64,000 nucleotides of DNA from Tetrapyrgos nigripes. Taxonomy: Eukaryota > Basidiomycota > Agaricomycetes > Agaricales > Campanellaceae. The position numbers and the translations under genes were made by a program. This document shows, piece by piece, positions 48,501-60,433 of this stretch. Where the stretch lies: the NCBI GenBank assembly GCA_013368315.1, contig JAACJM010000030.1, positions 248,001 through 312,000 on the forward strand. The letters are read 5' to 3'. The notes below the pieces were generated by a model. That model ran no database searches. It had not been told where the DNA came from and saw nothing but the letters and a program-made list of their open reading frames with translations. Numbering within the stretch: position 1 is the stretch's first letter; the number at the start of each line of letters is the position of its first letter.

Positions 48501-48699
48501 TCATGTCGGCGTTTACGGTAGTACTCTATCCGCTTTGGGAGAGTCGGGAGGCGTTAGTGCAGATTTCGAGAGGAATTATCAAGGTTAGTCGTTTTTCGCT
48601 TCCAGTGGCTACTCTAAATGTGTCTTACATTCAAATTGGCAGGATATCTTCACAAAGGGAGGTGGAGCATATGTGGCACCCAAGTCGTCTGCTGCATAG
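45510..48699 (+). CDS. DUR3: DUR3-type urea/polyamine transporter (sodium:solute symporter family)
   Basis: A plasma-membrane symporter for urea uptake. Start MSSADVLPQGAGYG matches the usual N-terminus. Exon 1 (45510-45555) and exon 3 (from 45731) are bridged by a 6-base exon TCGTTG at 45659-45664, which restores GYGVVVGIGLFF. Further membrane-spanning exons include SAFMLGLTAIQARYTAFSPK, NSEEFSSASRSVKPGL, KMNAPYAHTWLEIVGVRWG and the FATVFQDQAYWQRAIASRP block typical of the family. Then come FSTTLGLAAVALRGDPDM, SATSAELIAVSSLLTYDVYK and KKANKWGCIAGSVIG. A charged cytosolic loop (DELDDEKKGRASNEES) precedes the last helices, and the end is GGGAYVAPKSSAA. More than ten short introns are present. 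All family blocks appear intact. Confidence 0.93.
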
Positions 48700-49100
48700 A
48701 CGGCCCTGTATTTCTGAATCCTTTGTATTTTTGGTTACGAAGAAAGAAAAAATCGAACACCGTTCAGGTACCTTAGACCTACCGCCTAAAAATGGAAAGA
48801 GGATCACCATATGGATCTTCGGCTCCGAACGCTCTTCACTCGACTGCTCAGAGTGATGTCTTTTTTGGTTTCTTCCCGTCACATAGACATGGACATAGTC
48901 TGTACAATATATGCTTAGAGTTGGATTTAAGGATTCGGGCAAGTGTGTACAAGGCGCGAAAAGAGCGGGGAGAAAGGAGTAGTAGACAATTTTGACAGAG
49001 AAGCGCGTCATTGGGTTGGCTAGCCACATTGTCCGATTTAGCTGGCCATTTTTCGTCCTTTTTCTTCCGGACCACCATCTCTCCCTTTTTCTTGCTCGTC

Positions 49101-52100
49101 ATGACCTTTGCAGTCCTTAGAGCCCTCCACGCCGTCATTGGCGACGCGCTCGACGAAATTGAGCGTGTCTATGCGGATCCATCCCATTTCGACCCGTCAA
49201 CTTCTCCACCATTTACACCATCCCCGGATCCTCCTTCACCAATAACCCACAACAACAATCTCTTTGGAAACGGCTATGCATCACCACCTCCATCGCCATC
49301 AGTCGCCTCGTTTCGTCCAATGACGCCAACTTCACCTTCGCCAAGTTCTCCTGATTTTCCTTCGCTGGATGCACCATACGATTCAGCTTCACTGTCAGAA
49401 GCAATGTCATCTCATCCAAGCGTCATGTCCGCTATAAATCGAATAGTCGCAGCAGCGGGACAAATGAGCGCCACAGTACAGAGACCGTTCATGAGTCTAT
49501 GCGATGCCTCGATGGGGGTAATTTGTAATTTTCACTTTTCACGCGTCGATGTTGACGATGATTTGGACAGTACCATCTACCTTCATGTCTCCGGCTACTG
49601 GAAGCATCGCATACTGTGGAGCTCTTGCGCGAGGCTGGATCAAGTGGTTTACATGTAAAAGCCATAGCGGAGAAAACTGGTGTTGAACAGAGCAAATTAG
49701 GTTAGGCGCTCGTTCTGTTTGGCTTTTTACCTTTTGATGACGTTCTTTTCTCAGCCCATATCCTTCGTTTGTTGGCATCACATCATATCACCAGAGAGGT
49801 CTCTCCCAACGTCTTCGCCAATAACCGTGTTTCGTCCGTGATCGATTCAGGCAAACCGTTCGATGTCGTGAAAAACAAGTGAGTCGTCCATGCCAAAGGC
49901 CGTCAACATTCTGAAACGAACATTTCTAGCCCTGAAAAGAAATATGAAGATACCGATGGCATAGCAGCATTTGTGGGAATGTGGTTAGTTACAACTCAAT
50001 ATCTGATTCCTCGAGCCGTTCTCTGACAACTTTTGAAGCACTGATGAACTTTTCAAATCTTCAGCTTATCTCACGGAGGCATACCTTCTTTCTTCCCAAT
50101 CACACAAGAACAGCCGTGAACCCACTCGCGCCCCGTTCAACTATGCATTTGGCTGCGAAGGCATTGGTTTCTTTGAATGGCTCGAAGGCGAAGGCGTCGA
50201 AGACAGTCACGTCAGTGGCCTAGGAAAAGGGGATGGATCGCAAAATCGTCCTGCCACCATTGGCCACAGACGAACGGGTTCCAAAAGGTCGGCTGATACG
50301 ATTGGCACGTCCTCAAGATCGGCCACCCCAGCGCTTCTGAAACCTATCAATCCAAATCGGTTTAGACTGGAAAGGTTCGGGAAAGCAATGACTGGTACGG
50401 AATCTTGGGAGGTTCCCGGAGCGATACTCGGCGGTGAGTCGCCCCGGTCTTCTTCAACAACATTTGGCTGATCGACATCAGGCTTCCCTTGGCAATCTTT
50501 ATCCAAGGGTAGCGTTGTGGTGGATGTCGGTGGAGGTATCGGTTCCACGAGCATGCTTCTTGCACATGCGTTTTCTTCATTCGATGGGCCAAACGAGGAG
50601 GACAATCTCGGCCTGAAATTCATTATCCAAGACCGTGATATCGTTTGCGATCTGGGAGAGCAAGCTTGGAAGGCTCAATGTCCACACTTGCTCGAGTCTG
50701 GCATAGCCGCTTTTCAGAGTATGTTTCGTGACTTCTGTCCTGATTATCTTCAGTCACTCATCGCGTAATGCATTTGTAGAGCACGACTTTTTCACCCAAC
50801 AACCAGTCAAACATGCAGCAGTCTATCTTCTTCGAGTAGTTTTGCATGATTGGCCCAATGCCTATGCACAACGTATCCTCCTACGCCTGCGAGAAGCAGC
50901 TTCCGAAGACACAAAGCTTCTCATTGCAGACTTTGTGCTTCCGCTTGCGTGTGCAGATGATTTCAGCGCCAGTGATTCGGACGAGGTCGGGCTTGAGGAT
51001 ATACAAGGGGCTGAAAAGATCCTGGCACCTTCTCCATTATTGCCCAATCTGGGCAAAAGTAGCGCGAATGTATATTGGATGGACATGACGGTATGTCTTG
51101 GGCGATTCTTCCTGTTCTGGTGCTAATGTTGATTTCCTGAGCAGATGCAAGTAACTTTCAACGGTCAAGAACGTACATTGCGAGAAATAGTCGCTTTGAC
51201 TCGTTCCACTGGATGGAAGGTGACCAAAGTGACGAAAGCCCCTGGATCCCTCTTTGGTCATATCATTGCCGTCCCTACCGAAATACCCATCCAAAAGAGA
51301 ACTAGAGCTGGCAGTGGATCGGCATTCCTCGATGTCCCTACCACCACCTCACCCAAATACGTACCTGGATCCGGAAGTGTCCCAGAGCAGGATGACGATC
51401 ACTTGGACCCTAGGGAAATCAAACGTGCCAGTTCAAGATGTGGGACGCCGACGTTTGGTTCCAGGGTCAATCTGCCTTCGTATGAAGAGGCTAGAGCCAG
51501 ATTTGGAGGAGGTCTTGCACGCGGCGTAAGACGTAAACCAAGCTCGTTGAAACCGACCGCAGTTCCAAATATCACTATGCCAAAGAAGAAAAAGCCATCC
51601 CCCTTATCCATCATTCCTTCTTCACCTTCACCTGTCCCTCCTACTCCAAGATCCAGTGCTCTGGCTTCTCCTCGACAGCCGACACCAATCCCTCATTCTT
51701 CGTCTGCAACTGTGGCCGACTCTCAGAACCGGCCAACGATCAAGAGAAGGATGTCTCATGCGCAGCTTTCTTCGCTTTATGGACGTGCTGGGTCACCAGC
51801 AAGTGGGATGCATTCGGGAGCTGCATCACCGACGCCAAGTGCTCGTCAGACGCCGACTTCACCAATCACGCCTCGTAGTAGTACCAACAGACCTGCCACT
51901 CTCAGTCGACGATCTTCGTTGGCGAACCTCCGATCCCATCAATCCAACCAATCCCAAACCGAGATTCCAGTCCCGCCTATACCGTCTTCTTTCAAATCTG
52001 TACCTAAAGAAAAGGAACAAAAAGAAAGAGGCGAAAGAGAGTCTAAAGGGTATTTCGATGGAAGAGCCACTGCTTCATCTTCGCCTTTACCTTCAACTTC

Positions 52101-52770
52101 ACCCGCTTCTCCATCACTTGCCTCAGCTTCTGTTGTCTTTTCCAGTGGTCTTCGTTCGCCGATTTCTCCTAGCTCTCCGATTGCTCTATCTTCAGGAACT
52201 GGAGGTGCAGGTGGTGCTACCACGCGGCTACCGACACCACTCACTCGACATCCATCTTACGCTCATCTCTCTCCAAGTGCCACTTTGAATTCGAGGAAGA
52301 GATCGGACAGTATTATCGCTCATTCACTTCCTGCTAGTCTTGGAGGAAGAGCGACTACGTTGTTGAGGACGTTGGAGTTGAGTGGACAGTCTCCTAGTCA
52401 GTTTTCCGGAACGGGAACGGATGCGTTTGCGACGAATCGGGCTAGTGCTACGGCCTTGGAGTTTGGGGAGGAGTTGCCTCAGATACAGTTACAGACGCAG
52501 AAGGAGAAGGCTCAACAAGTACTAGGACAGGGGTTACGAGAGAGTTCTTTGGGGTCTGGATCTGGTTTGGGATTGGGGTTGGGGTTGGGTCTCGGGCTTG
52601 GACAAGGCCAGGGTCAGGGACAAGGGTTGGAGCAGAGTTCAGGACATGCACATGCACGGGGAAGCTCTGAGGATCGAGAGCGAGAACGGGAACGTGGACT
52701 GCCTCCTGGATCAGTTTTGGCTGCTGCGGCGAAGATCGAGGAAGGTCTTCCGAAGAACCAGAAACAATAA
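49101..52770 (+). CDS. O-methyltransferase-like protein with long disordered C-terminal extension
   Basis: The N-terminus (MTFAVLRALHAVIGDALDEI) is followed by a Pro/Ser-rich insert. A winged-helix region follows: EASHTVELLREAGSSGLHVK and LAHILRLLASHHI. The SAM-binding motif VVVDVGGGIGSTSMLLAHAF is typical of plant/fungal O-methyltransferase family 2. VYLLRVVLHDWPNAYAQRIL carries the His-Asp-Trp motif of the catalytic region. The domain closes with TFNGQERTLREI and TGWKVTKV. An additional roughly 480 residues are Ser/Pro/Thr-rich, end in a GLGLGLGLGQGQGQG run (about 52556-52635) and an Arg/Glu stretch. The substrate is unknown; the tail may be regulatory. A Met 30 codons upstream, preceded by no conserved sequence, is a weaker start. 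Confidence 0.85.
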
Positions 52771-53206
52771 AAGCTTAAAGTCTTAACGACTTGTCTTACC
52801 ATTACCATGATGACACCCAAGACTCGGTGAACCTATTTTCCATGTATCATCAAGCCTTCTCTTTCAGATTTCTTGTATTCTCATTGTCGTTTGGGTTTTC
52901 TTTCCGTTTAAAGGGCTTTATGGTGTATCTTATGGGCTACTTTTATGAGCGTTCCCTCTTCCCAATTAGACTATTTCCTCCCTTATCTGGGTTTCATGTA
53001 GAACAAATACTCTAGTTTTGGTCTCTTTGATCATCGTTTTCACCTTCCCCTGTTGTATAATATGTTTCGCTATCGCCCAGTGATTATCGTCGCTTTTCGC
53101 TTTCGTTTTGTTGCTTTGTGTACCTTTGCAAGTAACTTATAGCAAGCTATCACTGCCAAGTAAGGTACTTGGAAAAGTGAATGCTCCTAGGTATTGGTGC
53201 TTCTAG
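52771..53206. other. Intergenic, 3' region of the methyltransferase-like gene
   Basis: T-rich sequence with no coding signal. It should contain the polyadenylation region of the gene on its left. Confidence 0.5.
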
Positions 53207-53964
53207 CTACACACAGCTCCCCTGGCACGACAAATTTCGTGACATGTTCACCACCAAGTTCCCCCCTTCATTAGCCTTCATTGCTGTCCACATGCCCGAC
53301 ACGGAGTAATCCATCAACCACTGCGAACGAAGTTGTTGCGGACGATGAGACTTGGCTTTGGATTCTACCTTAAGTTTGTGCTCCTTCCAATCGCTCTTCT
53401 GGCACCCTGAACAGCTCTGTATCCGCTCCAGATCTCTCCCTTCGACCTTTTTACAGCCTTTGGCCTCGCGAGCTCGATACATAGGTCGGTCATGTATCCC
53501 GATTTTGCTCTGAACTTCAATGTCGATGCATCTCCGTGGCACGATATAACGGTCCACCAGTTTATTCCACTCGTACATAGTATGATCCGGACACTCCATT
53601 TTGTTCAGCGCCCCTTCCCACGGATGAGGATTGAACGAAGCAGAATCTAAGGCGTACAGGAAAGCTGGATCCATCTCATGATGCCGGTCCAACTTTAGTC
53701 TTTTTCAGGTTCCTCATCGCTATCTGAGCCTTCCCTTGCATGACTTGACTGAGGGAAGGTTGAGCCACCTGCATCGTCGTCGGAGGTAACTGTCATCATT
53801 CTCTGCGCGAGATTCGCCGCGGCATATATCCTTTCGTCGACCACCTCTTTTTCATCCGGTAAAAAGTGGGGGGACCAAGGAGACAAACTTTGAGGGATCC
53901 TTTGATGCATTGTAGCTTTGGGTTCCACCTCTCCAGTACAATGATGCCTCGGTTTGCGCAACAC
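53207..53964 (-). pseudogene. Relic of a MYND-type zinc finger protein
   Basis: Two overlapping frames carry parts of one protein. The upstream part (53964-53695) ends in an acidic tail DSDEEPEKD and a stop. The downstream part (53692-53207) includes DPAFLYALDSASFNPHPWEG and then GCKKVEGRDLERIQSCSGCQ followed by KSDWKEHKLKV. This resembles the second half of a MYND finger (normally C-x2-C ... C-x3-C-x(2)-DWKxHK-x2-C), but the first zinc-ligand pair is missing, and the last Cys after HK is replaced by Val. The frame change plus missing ligands argue for decay. No intron would easily repair it. Confidence 0.5.
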
Positions 53965-54505
53965 GCCTCGTAGGTCTGGTGTTAACTACGCAAACCCTGT
54001 TAAGTGCAAGAATGCGTTTGAAAGCCGAAGAAGAAAAAAAGTGCTACTTCGTCCTACTCCGCCTTTAGCATCTTTTCTTAAAGAGTAAGCAAAAAAATGA
54101 CTAGGATAAGGTTGTGGAGAGGCGTCGTGGCATTCTGAGAGTGGTCTGCCGGACTAGCAGGGGCACTGCCGAGCAGGACGAAAATGAGTTGCTTTAGTCT
54201 CCTTCGTTGCAGAAGTTGGATACGATGATCTGGTGCGGAGTGAGGTTACGGTTCACTCTCAGGACCTGGCGGACGAGCCCCATGCAAGAGGAGTAGCTTG
54301 ACGATATCTCATTGGTGAACGTCAGCAGCAAGGCAAATCATTGTGCACCCGAACGCTTCTGCATTGACACCCGCATGCTGTTCTATGAGCCGTTTCGCTA
54401 TCCTGACAACGTTCTTGATCAACGATTGGAGATATTTAGGCTGCACGGTGTGCTGCCTAGGTTTGGAAAGAAGCAACTGGGTCGCGTAAACAAGGAAGAG
54501 AAAGA

Positions 54506-55033
54506 CAAGGGGTCTTCAGTTGGTCTACCTGAGACCAGACCTTGGGGGGGAGGGGGGGTCTGGAGAGACCTTATGACCAAAAGGTACACCATCACATGAA
54601 GGGTGTATAGACATACTTTATGAAGCCATTTGGATCTGAAAGTGCACAAAACATACTCAGGACCCATAAAAGCCATGTGTCATGAGCTTTCTGGTCCGTA
54701 ACAATGAAATCTCACCTTTAAATGGTATGTAATTCCCACAATCAGTGATGTCACCACTGGTGCCACATCACAAACATTGTCAGAAAATGATTTGCTACCT
54801 CAATATGATAGGTGTCACACAGAATATATCACTAATCCACAGCATCTGTAGGTTAGCAGAGGGCCTATGAGGTAGCCAGGAGGAAAAATTGATCTGATTT
54901 CATGATTTGTAAGCCATATTTATCTTATCACTTACCATTTTTGGGAAGGAGAGGGGGAGGGGGGGGGGTCAAGCTGGACCTTATGACCAAAAAGGAACGT
55001 CCGGTCTGGTCATATCATTTTGGAGACCCCTTG
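54506..55033. mobile_element. hAT-like inverted-repeat element with 8-base target duplication
   Basis: The 528-base element starts CAAGGGGTCTTC and its other end, read inward, starts CAAGGGGTCTCC. Further inside both ends share GACCAGACC. It is flanked by GAGAAAGA at 54498-54505 and 55034-55041, the 8-base duplication typical of hAT transposases. A related empty site exists at about 58880-58920, where the sequence runs through without the element. Only about three CpG dinucleotides remain, so it is old. It encodes no transposase. Two GGGGGG-rich tracts lie near the ends. Confidence 0.9.
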
Positions 55034-55041
55034 GAGAAAGA

Positions 55042-55769
55042 GTGACGCCGTCCGTATCCCGAAAATCAATAGTCATCCCCATACGAATGAATTTCACAGA
55101 TCAAAGGTTCTTCTCCCCATCTGACGACTCCATGCAAACAATTCTTTCCTCTAAGCCCAAAATTGTTCAAGTTTCTCCATAAACCTGGGCGTTCTGTGGG
55201 TGAAATTCTTGAAACGGTCTGATAGCTGGTCGAATGCCATTTCCATTTCTAAGGATATAATATTGTGTGTAGATGTAGATGTCGACTTCAATGTCGTATG
55301 GAACGCAACATACAGTGAGTACATGAGTATCGTTGAGGATCCCGTGAGTAGGACCGCTAGAGCACTGCAAGCCTGAGAGCATCACCAGTCTTCCCTTCGG
55401 AGAAAATGTCTGAGGTTTTCGTTTCTGTGTCGGATTTGAATCGAGAAATGAGGCCTAATGCTAGACAGGGATGTATCTGAGGCATAATGGCCATATGAGG
55501 AGGACGAAGGAGTAACCTGGCCACGAGGGTGTCAAGCAGTGCTACGCGAAAGTTACGTCACAACCTCTCCTTTTAATACTGAGACTCCTCCCCCTCCTCC
55601 TCCTCCTCCTCCTCCTCCTCCCACAATGGACGGACATTCACCTCTGGACTCTTCCAGATCCCGTGGGAGTCAGGAACGAAGGGCGCTTATTTAGATCCTT
55701 GTCAGTGAATTGGACATTGGGCCTTAAAAGAGGCTGGAATCAGTCCATGATTTCAACCCTCCTCCCGCG
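55042..55769. other. Upstream region of the first membrane-protein gene, with CTC repeat
   Basis: No gene was recognised. A CTC trinucleotide run occupies 55585-55621 and is absent from the paralogous upstream region. From about 55508 (AGGAGTAACCTGGCCACGAG) the sequence resembles 60170-60433 upstream of the second copy, so promoter sequence is duplicated too. Confidence 0.6.
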
Positions 55770-58437
55770 ATGTCAGACAGCGAACCCAAGAGTCCCCTGC
55801 CTGTACATTCGTCGAAAATACCCCGAGGAAACTCACAATCCACGCGAAAATACTGTCTTTGGATCACTGGACTCACTGGACTGGCTGCTTGCGGCTGTAT
55901 TCTGCCTTCGGTCGTTACTACTGCGCATAAAGCATATCAATGGGCCGCCCATCCTCACGAATACTTGTACCAAAACCAAACTCTCTCGGAAGTCGCGAAC
56001 AGAAGTCTAGTCGTCCAACCGTTAATCAACAAGGAACAGACCTTTGACGTCGCAGTCAGTGTATGGGTCAGAAGGACCATAGACGAAGAATTCCAATGGA
56101 GAGAAAGTCAACACGACCCTGCCGATTTCCAGTTGTATCGTCCGTTGTTTTCTGACGTCGTATTCCATGGGCTGCGTCTCTCGGATAAAGGCAAATATAC
56201 GAATATAAATTTCACTATGCCAACAGAGAAATTGTGGGTGAATATGCTATTGATCATATCCAGTTGGATCTTACTTATGATTCTTCCCTCCACCTAGCCG
56301 CGAAGGTACCTTGGCGGCATCCGACCTTATTGGCACATTTGTTTTGATACCGACATCGCCGTCTTTGATGGATTTTGTGGTCGACTATTCCAGTTATATC
56401 CCTGATTTCGCCTTGTCCAGTTGGCAAAAAACTTCTCCGGTGCGCACTTGGCCGTGAGTTGTGCTGACTTCATTAGTCCAACACTTTGCTTACTATCATG
56501 CAGGTTTCCCATGGGTTCTGAATACAAGGGAGAGAAAACTCTTGTAGACATGGCTCTGGAATCATTCTCATTACGAATGCCTCTCATTCGGTTTCATAAA
56601 ATCCCTTCTCGGTGTCAGAAGGACGGAGCTGTTGATGTTATTTCTAATGACCCAGTTGACCATCCTCATGTCATTACTTGGTATGTTTTCATTCATCCGA
56701 TTTCTTTGAGCCTGCGGGTCACCAACCTTCCTCAGGTCACAATTACAGGTTGTCGATGAAACACACATTCTGAATCTGGAAGCATACAATAAAGCGCACG
56801 AAGAATACAAAAAGACATCGGTAGCTTCATTCGCGCGCCCTGGACGTTTGCCTTTCGCTAACATATGAAAACATTGCAGTGTGGTCGGAAGGGCAAGTAC
56901 AGCTTCGAATCTGTGAGCAAGTCCGTACAGAGGTATTGCCAATGGGGAGAATCTTATTGGGAGACTGGCGTCCTCCAAACTCGACTCGAGTTGAAGATGA
57001 AGGATCCAGAACATACCGAATGGGCATACACTCCCTATATGATTTACTTTCTTCATGCTTCTGGGCCACAGGTAGATGGCTATTGCAACTATTATCACCG
57101 CTACACGATCCATTGACCCTCGACAGGACCTCATCCCTATTCCAGTTCATGAAGATTGTCTAGGAAAGCCTGCTCTGGAAGCATCACAGAATACGTCAAC
57201 ATTTGATCTCATAGGCATGTATTATCTCCTCCGAGTAAACCTTGTCCTGACGATGTAATCATCACTCAGACTCTGATTCTATGAACATAACTTGGCATAT
57301 CAGCTTCTCTGGACGGACACCAGCTAAACTACGGAGGCAAGGTCCCCCCGGACCCGAACCCATCGTCGATCACGGCCAGAGTGATTACCACAAAGTAGTT
57401 GAGCAGGATTTCATCGAGTTAGCCAGTGAGTATCGGTTAGATGTTCCTTCTTCTTTTATATCTGATCATGTACATGTCTATGGATAGATGGCATTAAAGG
57501 ATTCCGCAAACCGGATGCTCATCCTCGTCGGCGCGCGTTTTTGATTTTCATGTCGTCAGTTTGTTCCAGATTCTTTTTTTCATTCAGCTGACTTAATGGT
57601 TCTGAATCTAGCTTGATTCTCGGAGGAGTAACCACGGTTCTGGAATGTTTATATTGGTATACCAGGAGTAACACCGTCTCCATCAGTGTCCCTGGTACTC
57701 TCTTCCTGGCCGTGCATCAAGGTTTACAAGTTTTAATGGCCTGGATGGCAGTTTTACTGCCGTCTCATACCCCCAGCTCAGACTGGACGCAGGCCATGTT
57801 TTATCTGGTTTACCTGCCTCTGATATATCGCATGTTTCGGATTGTGCTGAGGTTTGAGTCGGTCTGGAAAGGGTGGATTCCGACGTTCAGAAAGCGAGGC
57901 GCGTCTCATAGTGAGAGGACAAGTGAGAGATTGGATGCGACCACGAGTTGGAGAGTCAGGCTCTCGGTGAGTTTCTTATCTGTGCCGTACTTGTATCATA
58001 TTCTCTAACGAAATGTCTAACAGTTATTATGCACTCTGTTCCTTTTATTCTATTTCGTGGAAGACCATTTGGTACTACTCCCGGCCTTACACCCTCCTCT
58101 CCCCAAAGAGTCATCGTTAGCGCTCCTGTACTGGTTCAGGGACCTTCTCTACGACATTGACCGGTGTTTCTGGATCACTGGGTTGCTTTCCCAACTCATC
58201 TTGAACACCAAGTCGGAACGTTTTGCTGGCAACTTCAAATTATCAGTATTCCTCATATGGTTGAAGGAGACTTTGCAGCTGTTGTCGTTTGTGTCTGCGG
58301 TGGTGGGAAGGGTCAAAACGAGGCCAGCGTTGTTGTGGCCCGAGACGCTCCTTTGGTGTGTTGAAACTGTGTTGGTGTATCAAGCGGTGACGCTTCCCGC
58401 AGTGGGACCAGTCAGGTTGGACGATGACGAGCAGTGA
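55770..58437 (+). CDS. Multi-spanning membrane protein of unknown function, tandem copy A
   Basis: The protein starts MSDSEPKSPLPVHSSKIPRG. An uncleaved signal-anchor helix follows near residues 28-50. A large lumenal or extracellular domain has several N-x-S/T sites and the blocks FDVAVSVWVRRTIDEE, YRPLFSDVVFHGLRLSDKG, LIPTSPSLMDFVVDYSSYIP, EYKGEKTLVDMALESFSLRM, VVDETHI and WAYTPYM. The C-terminal third has four to five membrane helices and ends PAVGPVRLDDDEQ. About ten short introns splice in frame, including a GC-AG intron at 57215-57269. The gene looks intact. The topology, one N-terminal helix then a lumenal domain then a helix bundle, recalls CLPTM1-type proteins, but I see no convincing sequence match. 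Its paralogue lies 4.6 kb downstream. Confidence 0.8.
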
Positions 58438-59448
58438 GAGGCCTAAACGCTTTTGGAACCGTAGTCTGTAGAAATGTAGCGTACATTTAGCCTTGAGAAG
58501 GTGAAAAAAAAAGATGTATGTCTGGAAAGATTTATACAGTGAGAGGACGACCAGGTCATAACGGTGGTACACCCTCCAGGATGTGGCCGAAAAACTCGAG
58601 AAGGTCGAAGGATGCGTTATAGGATCGATGACTAGATAGCAATAATAATCAACGGGATGCACAGTGCCTAGAATGAGATGGTCACTGGCAGAAAGTAATC
58701 TGAGTGAAAAAAAAGTGAACTGACTCCATTGACAAGGTTTCTAGCTCTGTAGGCAGCTTCAGTGGGCAATGAGCGCAGAGTTGGAAGCACGTTAACTCAA
58801 ATCTCACTATTTTTGAATATCCGGCTGCACGGTGTGCTGCCTAGGTTTGGAAAGAAGCACCGGAGACGCGTAAAATGACCTCCAAAGCAAGGAAGAGAGG
58901 AGTGACGCCGCGGTATGCACTCACTGTTGATTGCACTTGAAAATACGTAGATCTCATACCGTGCTAGCACTCAAGATCATCACTGTGTAGATCTGGTTGT
59001 GAGCTCACAGAAGCGTAGTTGACATTTTCAACAAATAAAGATGAGTGAGCACCGATAATTTCGACGAGAAAAGCGGTGATAGATTAACTTTAAAATCATG
59101 ATGAGGATGATCTATGTAGCGCTTTTACACAAAATGTACAGAGTAATAGTCCATTGAAGTAACCAAATTTGTCCACTGGATGAGGTGTTGGACAGCTTCT
59201 GCTGCCGACGGTACCTGTTTCTAGTCCAGGACTCCCCGACTAGGAGGTGCCGTGCGCTCAGATGAGGTAGGCACGCGAGGGGCGTCCCAGCGATGTGGGA
59301 TGGCTCGCGGAATGGGCATCGCGAGTAAATCAATGCCAGCTGTATCTCGAATGCTCAAGCGCTCAGCATTGAAAGCAGTGACAGGCTAGCAGTGAATAAA
59401 GATGGGGTTTCGAGCACAGAAGAGTATTCGTGCTGAGGGAAAGATGAT
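58438..59448. other. Spacer between the tandem copies
   Basis: The first 85 bases match the 3' flank of copy B closely and then diverge at about 58522. From about 58820 to 58920 the spacer matches 54437-54505 plus 55034-55050 (GGCTGCACGGTGTGCTGCCT and neighbours), without the hAT-like insertion. This defines the start of the second duplication unit. No gene was recognised. Confidence 0.6.
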
Positions 59449-59661
59449 TTAGAAGCCTTTGAAGAACTTCTTGAAAGTCGAAGTCGAGGAAGATGTGGAC
59501 CTCTTCTCGACATTAGAGTTGGTGGTAGAAGGACGGAGCACATGCCAAAGCTGCTCGTACGTCTCGTGGGTCTCTCTGGGAGAGGATGAAGGTGTAATGA
59601 CGAATAAGCCAAGTGCGGCAGAGGAAGAGGCAGAGTAGGAGTTGTAGGTGGAGTAAGACAT
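59449..59661 (-). CDS. Possible small 70-residue protein
   Basis: A single-exon frame reads MSYSTYNSYSASSSAALGLF at the start and STSTFKKFFKGF at the end. It is Ser/Thr-rich with a short hydrophobic stretch early on and a basic amphipathic end. A TATA-like AGTATATAG lies about 100 bases upstream on the same strand (59761-59769). It is not followed by a CaaX motif, so it is not a standard mating pheromone precursor. The family is unknown, and it has no counterpart beside copy A. Confidence 0.4.
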   Translation of the reverse strand: MSYSTYNSYSASSSAALGLFVITPSSSPRETHETYEQLWHVLRPSTTNSNVEKRSTSSSTSTFKKFFKGF

Positions 59662-60433
59662 GTCGATGATGATAGTAGGGGCTGGATGTGAGGATGAAGG
59701 CTGGATGTAACTGCGAAAGGACGCTTTGATACTGAAGTTAGTTCCTCAGAATCAAAGCTGCTATATACTTTCCGTGCAGAGGACGATTGGCGTTGAAACT
59801 AAGACGTATCCAGGTCGAATTTCCATCTTGGTAGTTTGAACGGAGGAATGCTTCAGAAATTGCTTGAAAAGGGGAAAGCCAAAGCGAGAAAAACAGAGTC
59901 TCCATAGTAACATTTCCCAGCGGGTAGTCTAGACGACAGACAGCAAGTCGATTGGATAGTTTAGCAGACAATGGAAAAAGTTGAAGTTATGGTTCGCTCA
60001 AAAGGGAAATCGCGTGTTGATATCTATTTGTACTTCGAGACGCGTCGCCTTCCTCTGCAGGTCCACCCCATGATGGGGCCTGGCGGCGCGCCTTCGACCT
60101 CTGTTCCCGGTCTTCCTCTTCTACCATCAGCTCATCCAGATCTGAGGCGTAACGGGTCACGTATGATAATGAGGAGTAACCTGGCCACGAGGGTATGAAG
60201 TAAGTAGATTGGGGTCAAGACTCAAGTTGTCATAGTACTACGTCACGTCACAACCTCTCCTTCTTTCCAACCACAATGGACATTCTCTAAAACTACGACT
60301 GGACTCTTGCAGCTCCTGACGGGAGTCAGGAACGAAGGGCGCTTACGAGGCGCTTACTTAGATCTTTGTCAGTGAATTGAATATTGGACCTTAAAAGCTA
60401 GACTCAATCCATGATTTCAACCCTCCTCCCGCG
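59662..60433. other. Upstream region of the second membrane-protein gene
   Basis: The left part should hold the promoter of the possible small minus-strand gene. From about 60170 it resembles the upstream region of copy A, including GGAACGAAGGGCGCTTA and the bases just before the ATG. Confidence 0.55.

Noticed and set aside
35323..48699. A functional gene cluster of GRS1, channel, EMC8/9, ATG12 and DUR3
   Set aside because: The genes lie on both strands, have unrelated housekeeping roles and show no shared regulation apart from the divergent EMC8/9-ATG12 promoter.
51656..52288. Alternative 210-codon frame inside the methyltransferase-like gene
   Set aside because: It is an out-of-frame shadow of the Ser/Pro-rich tail; the main frame runs uninterrupted through this region.
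59449..59661. Mating pheromone precursor
   Set aside because: The frame ends in KGF, not a CaaX box, and no pheromone receptor gene is near.
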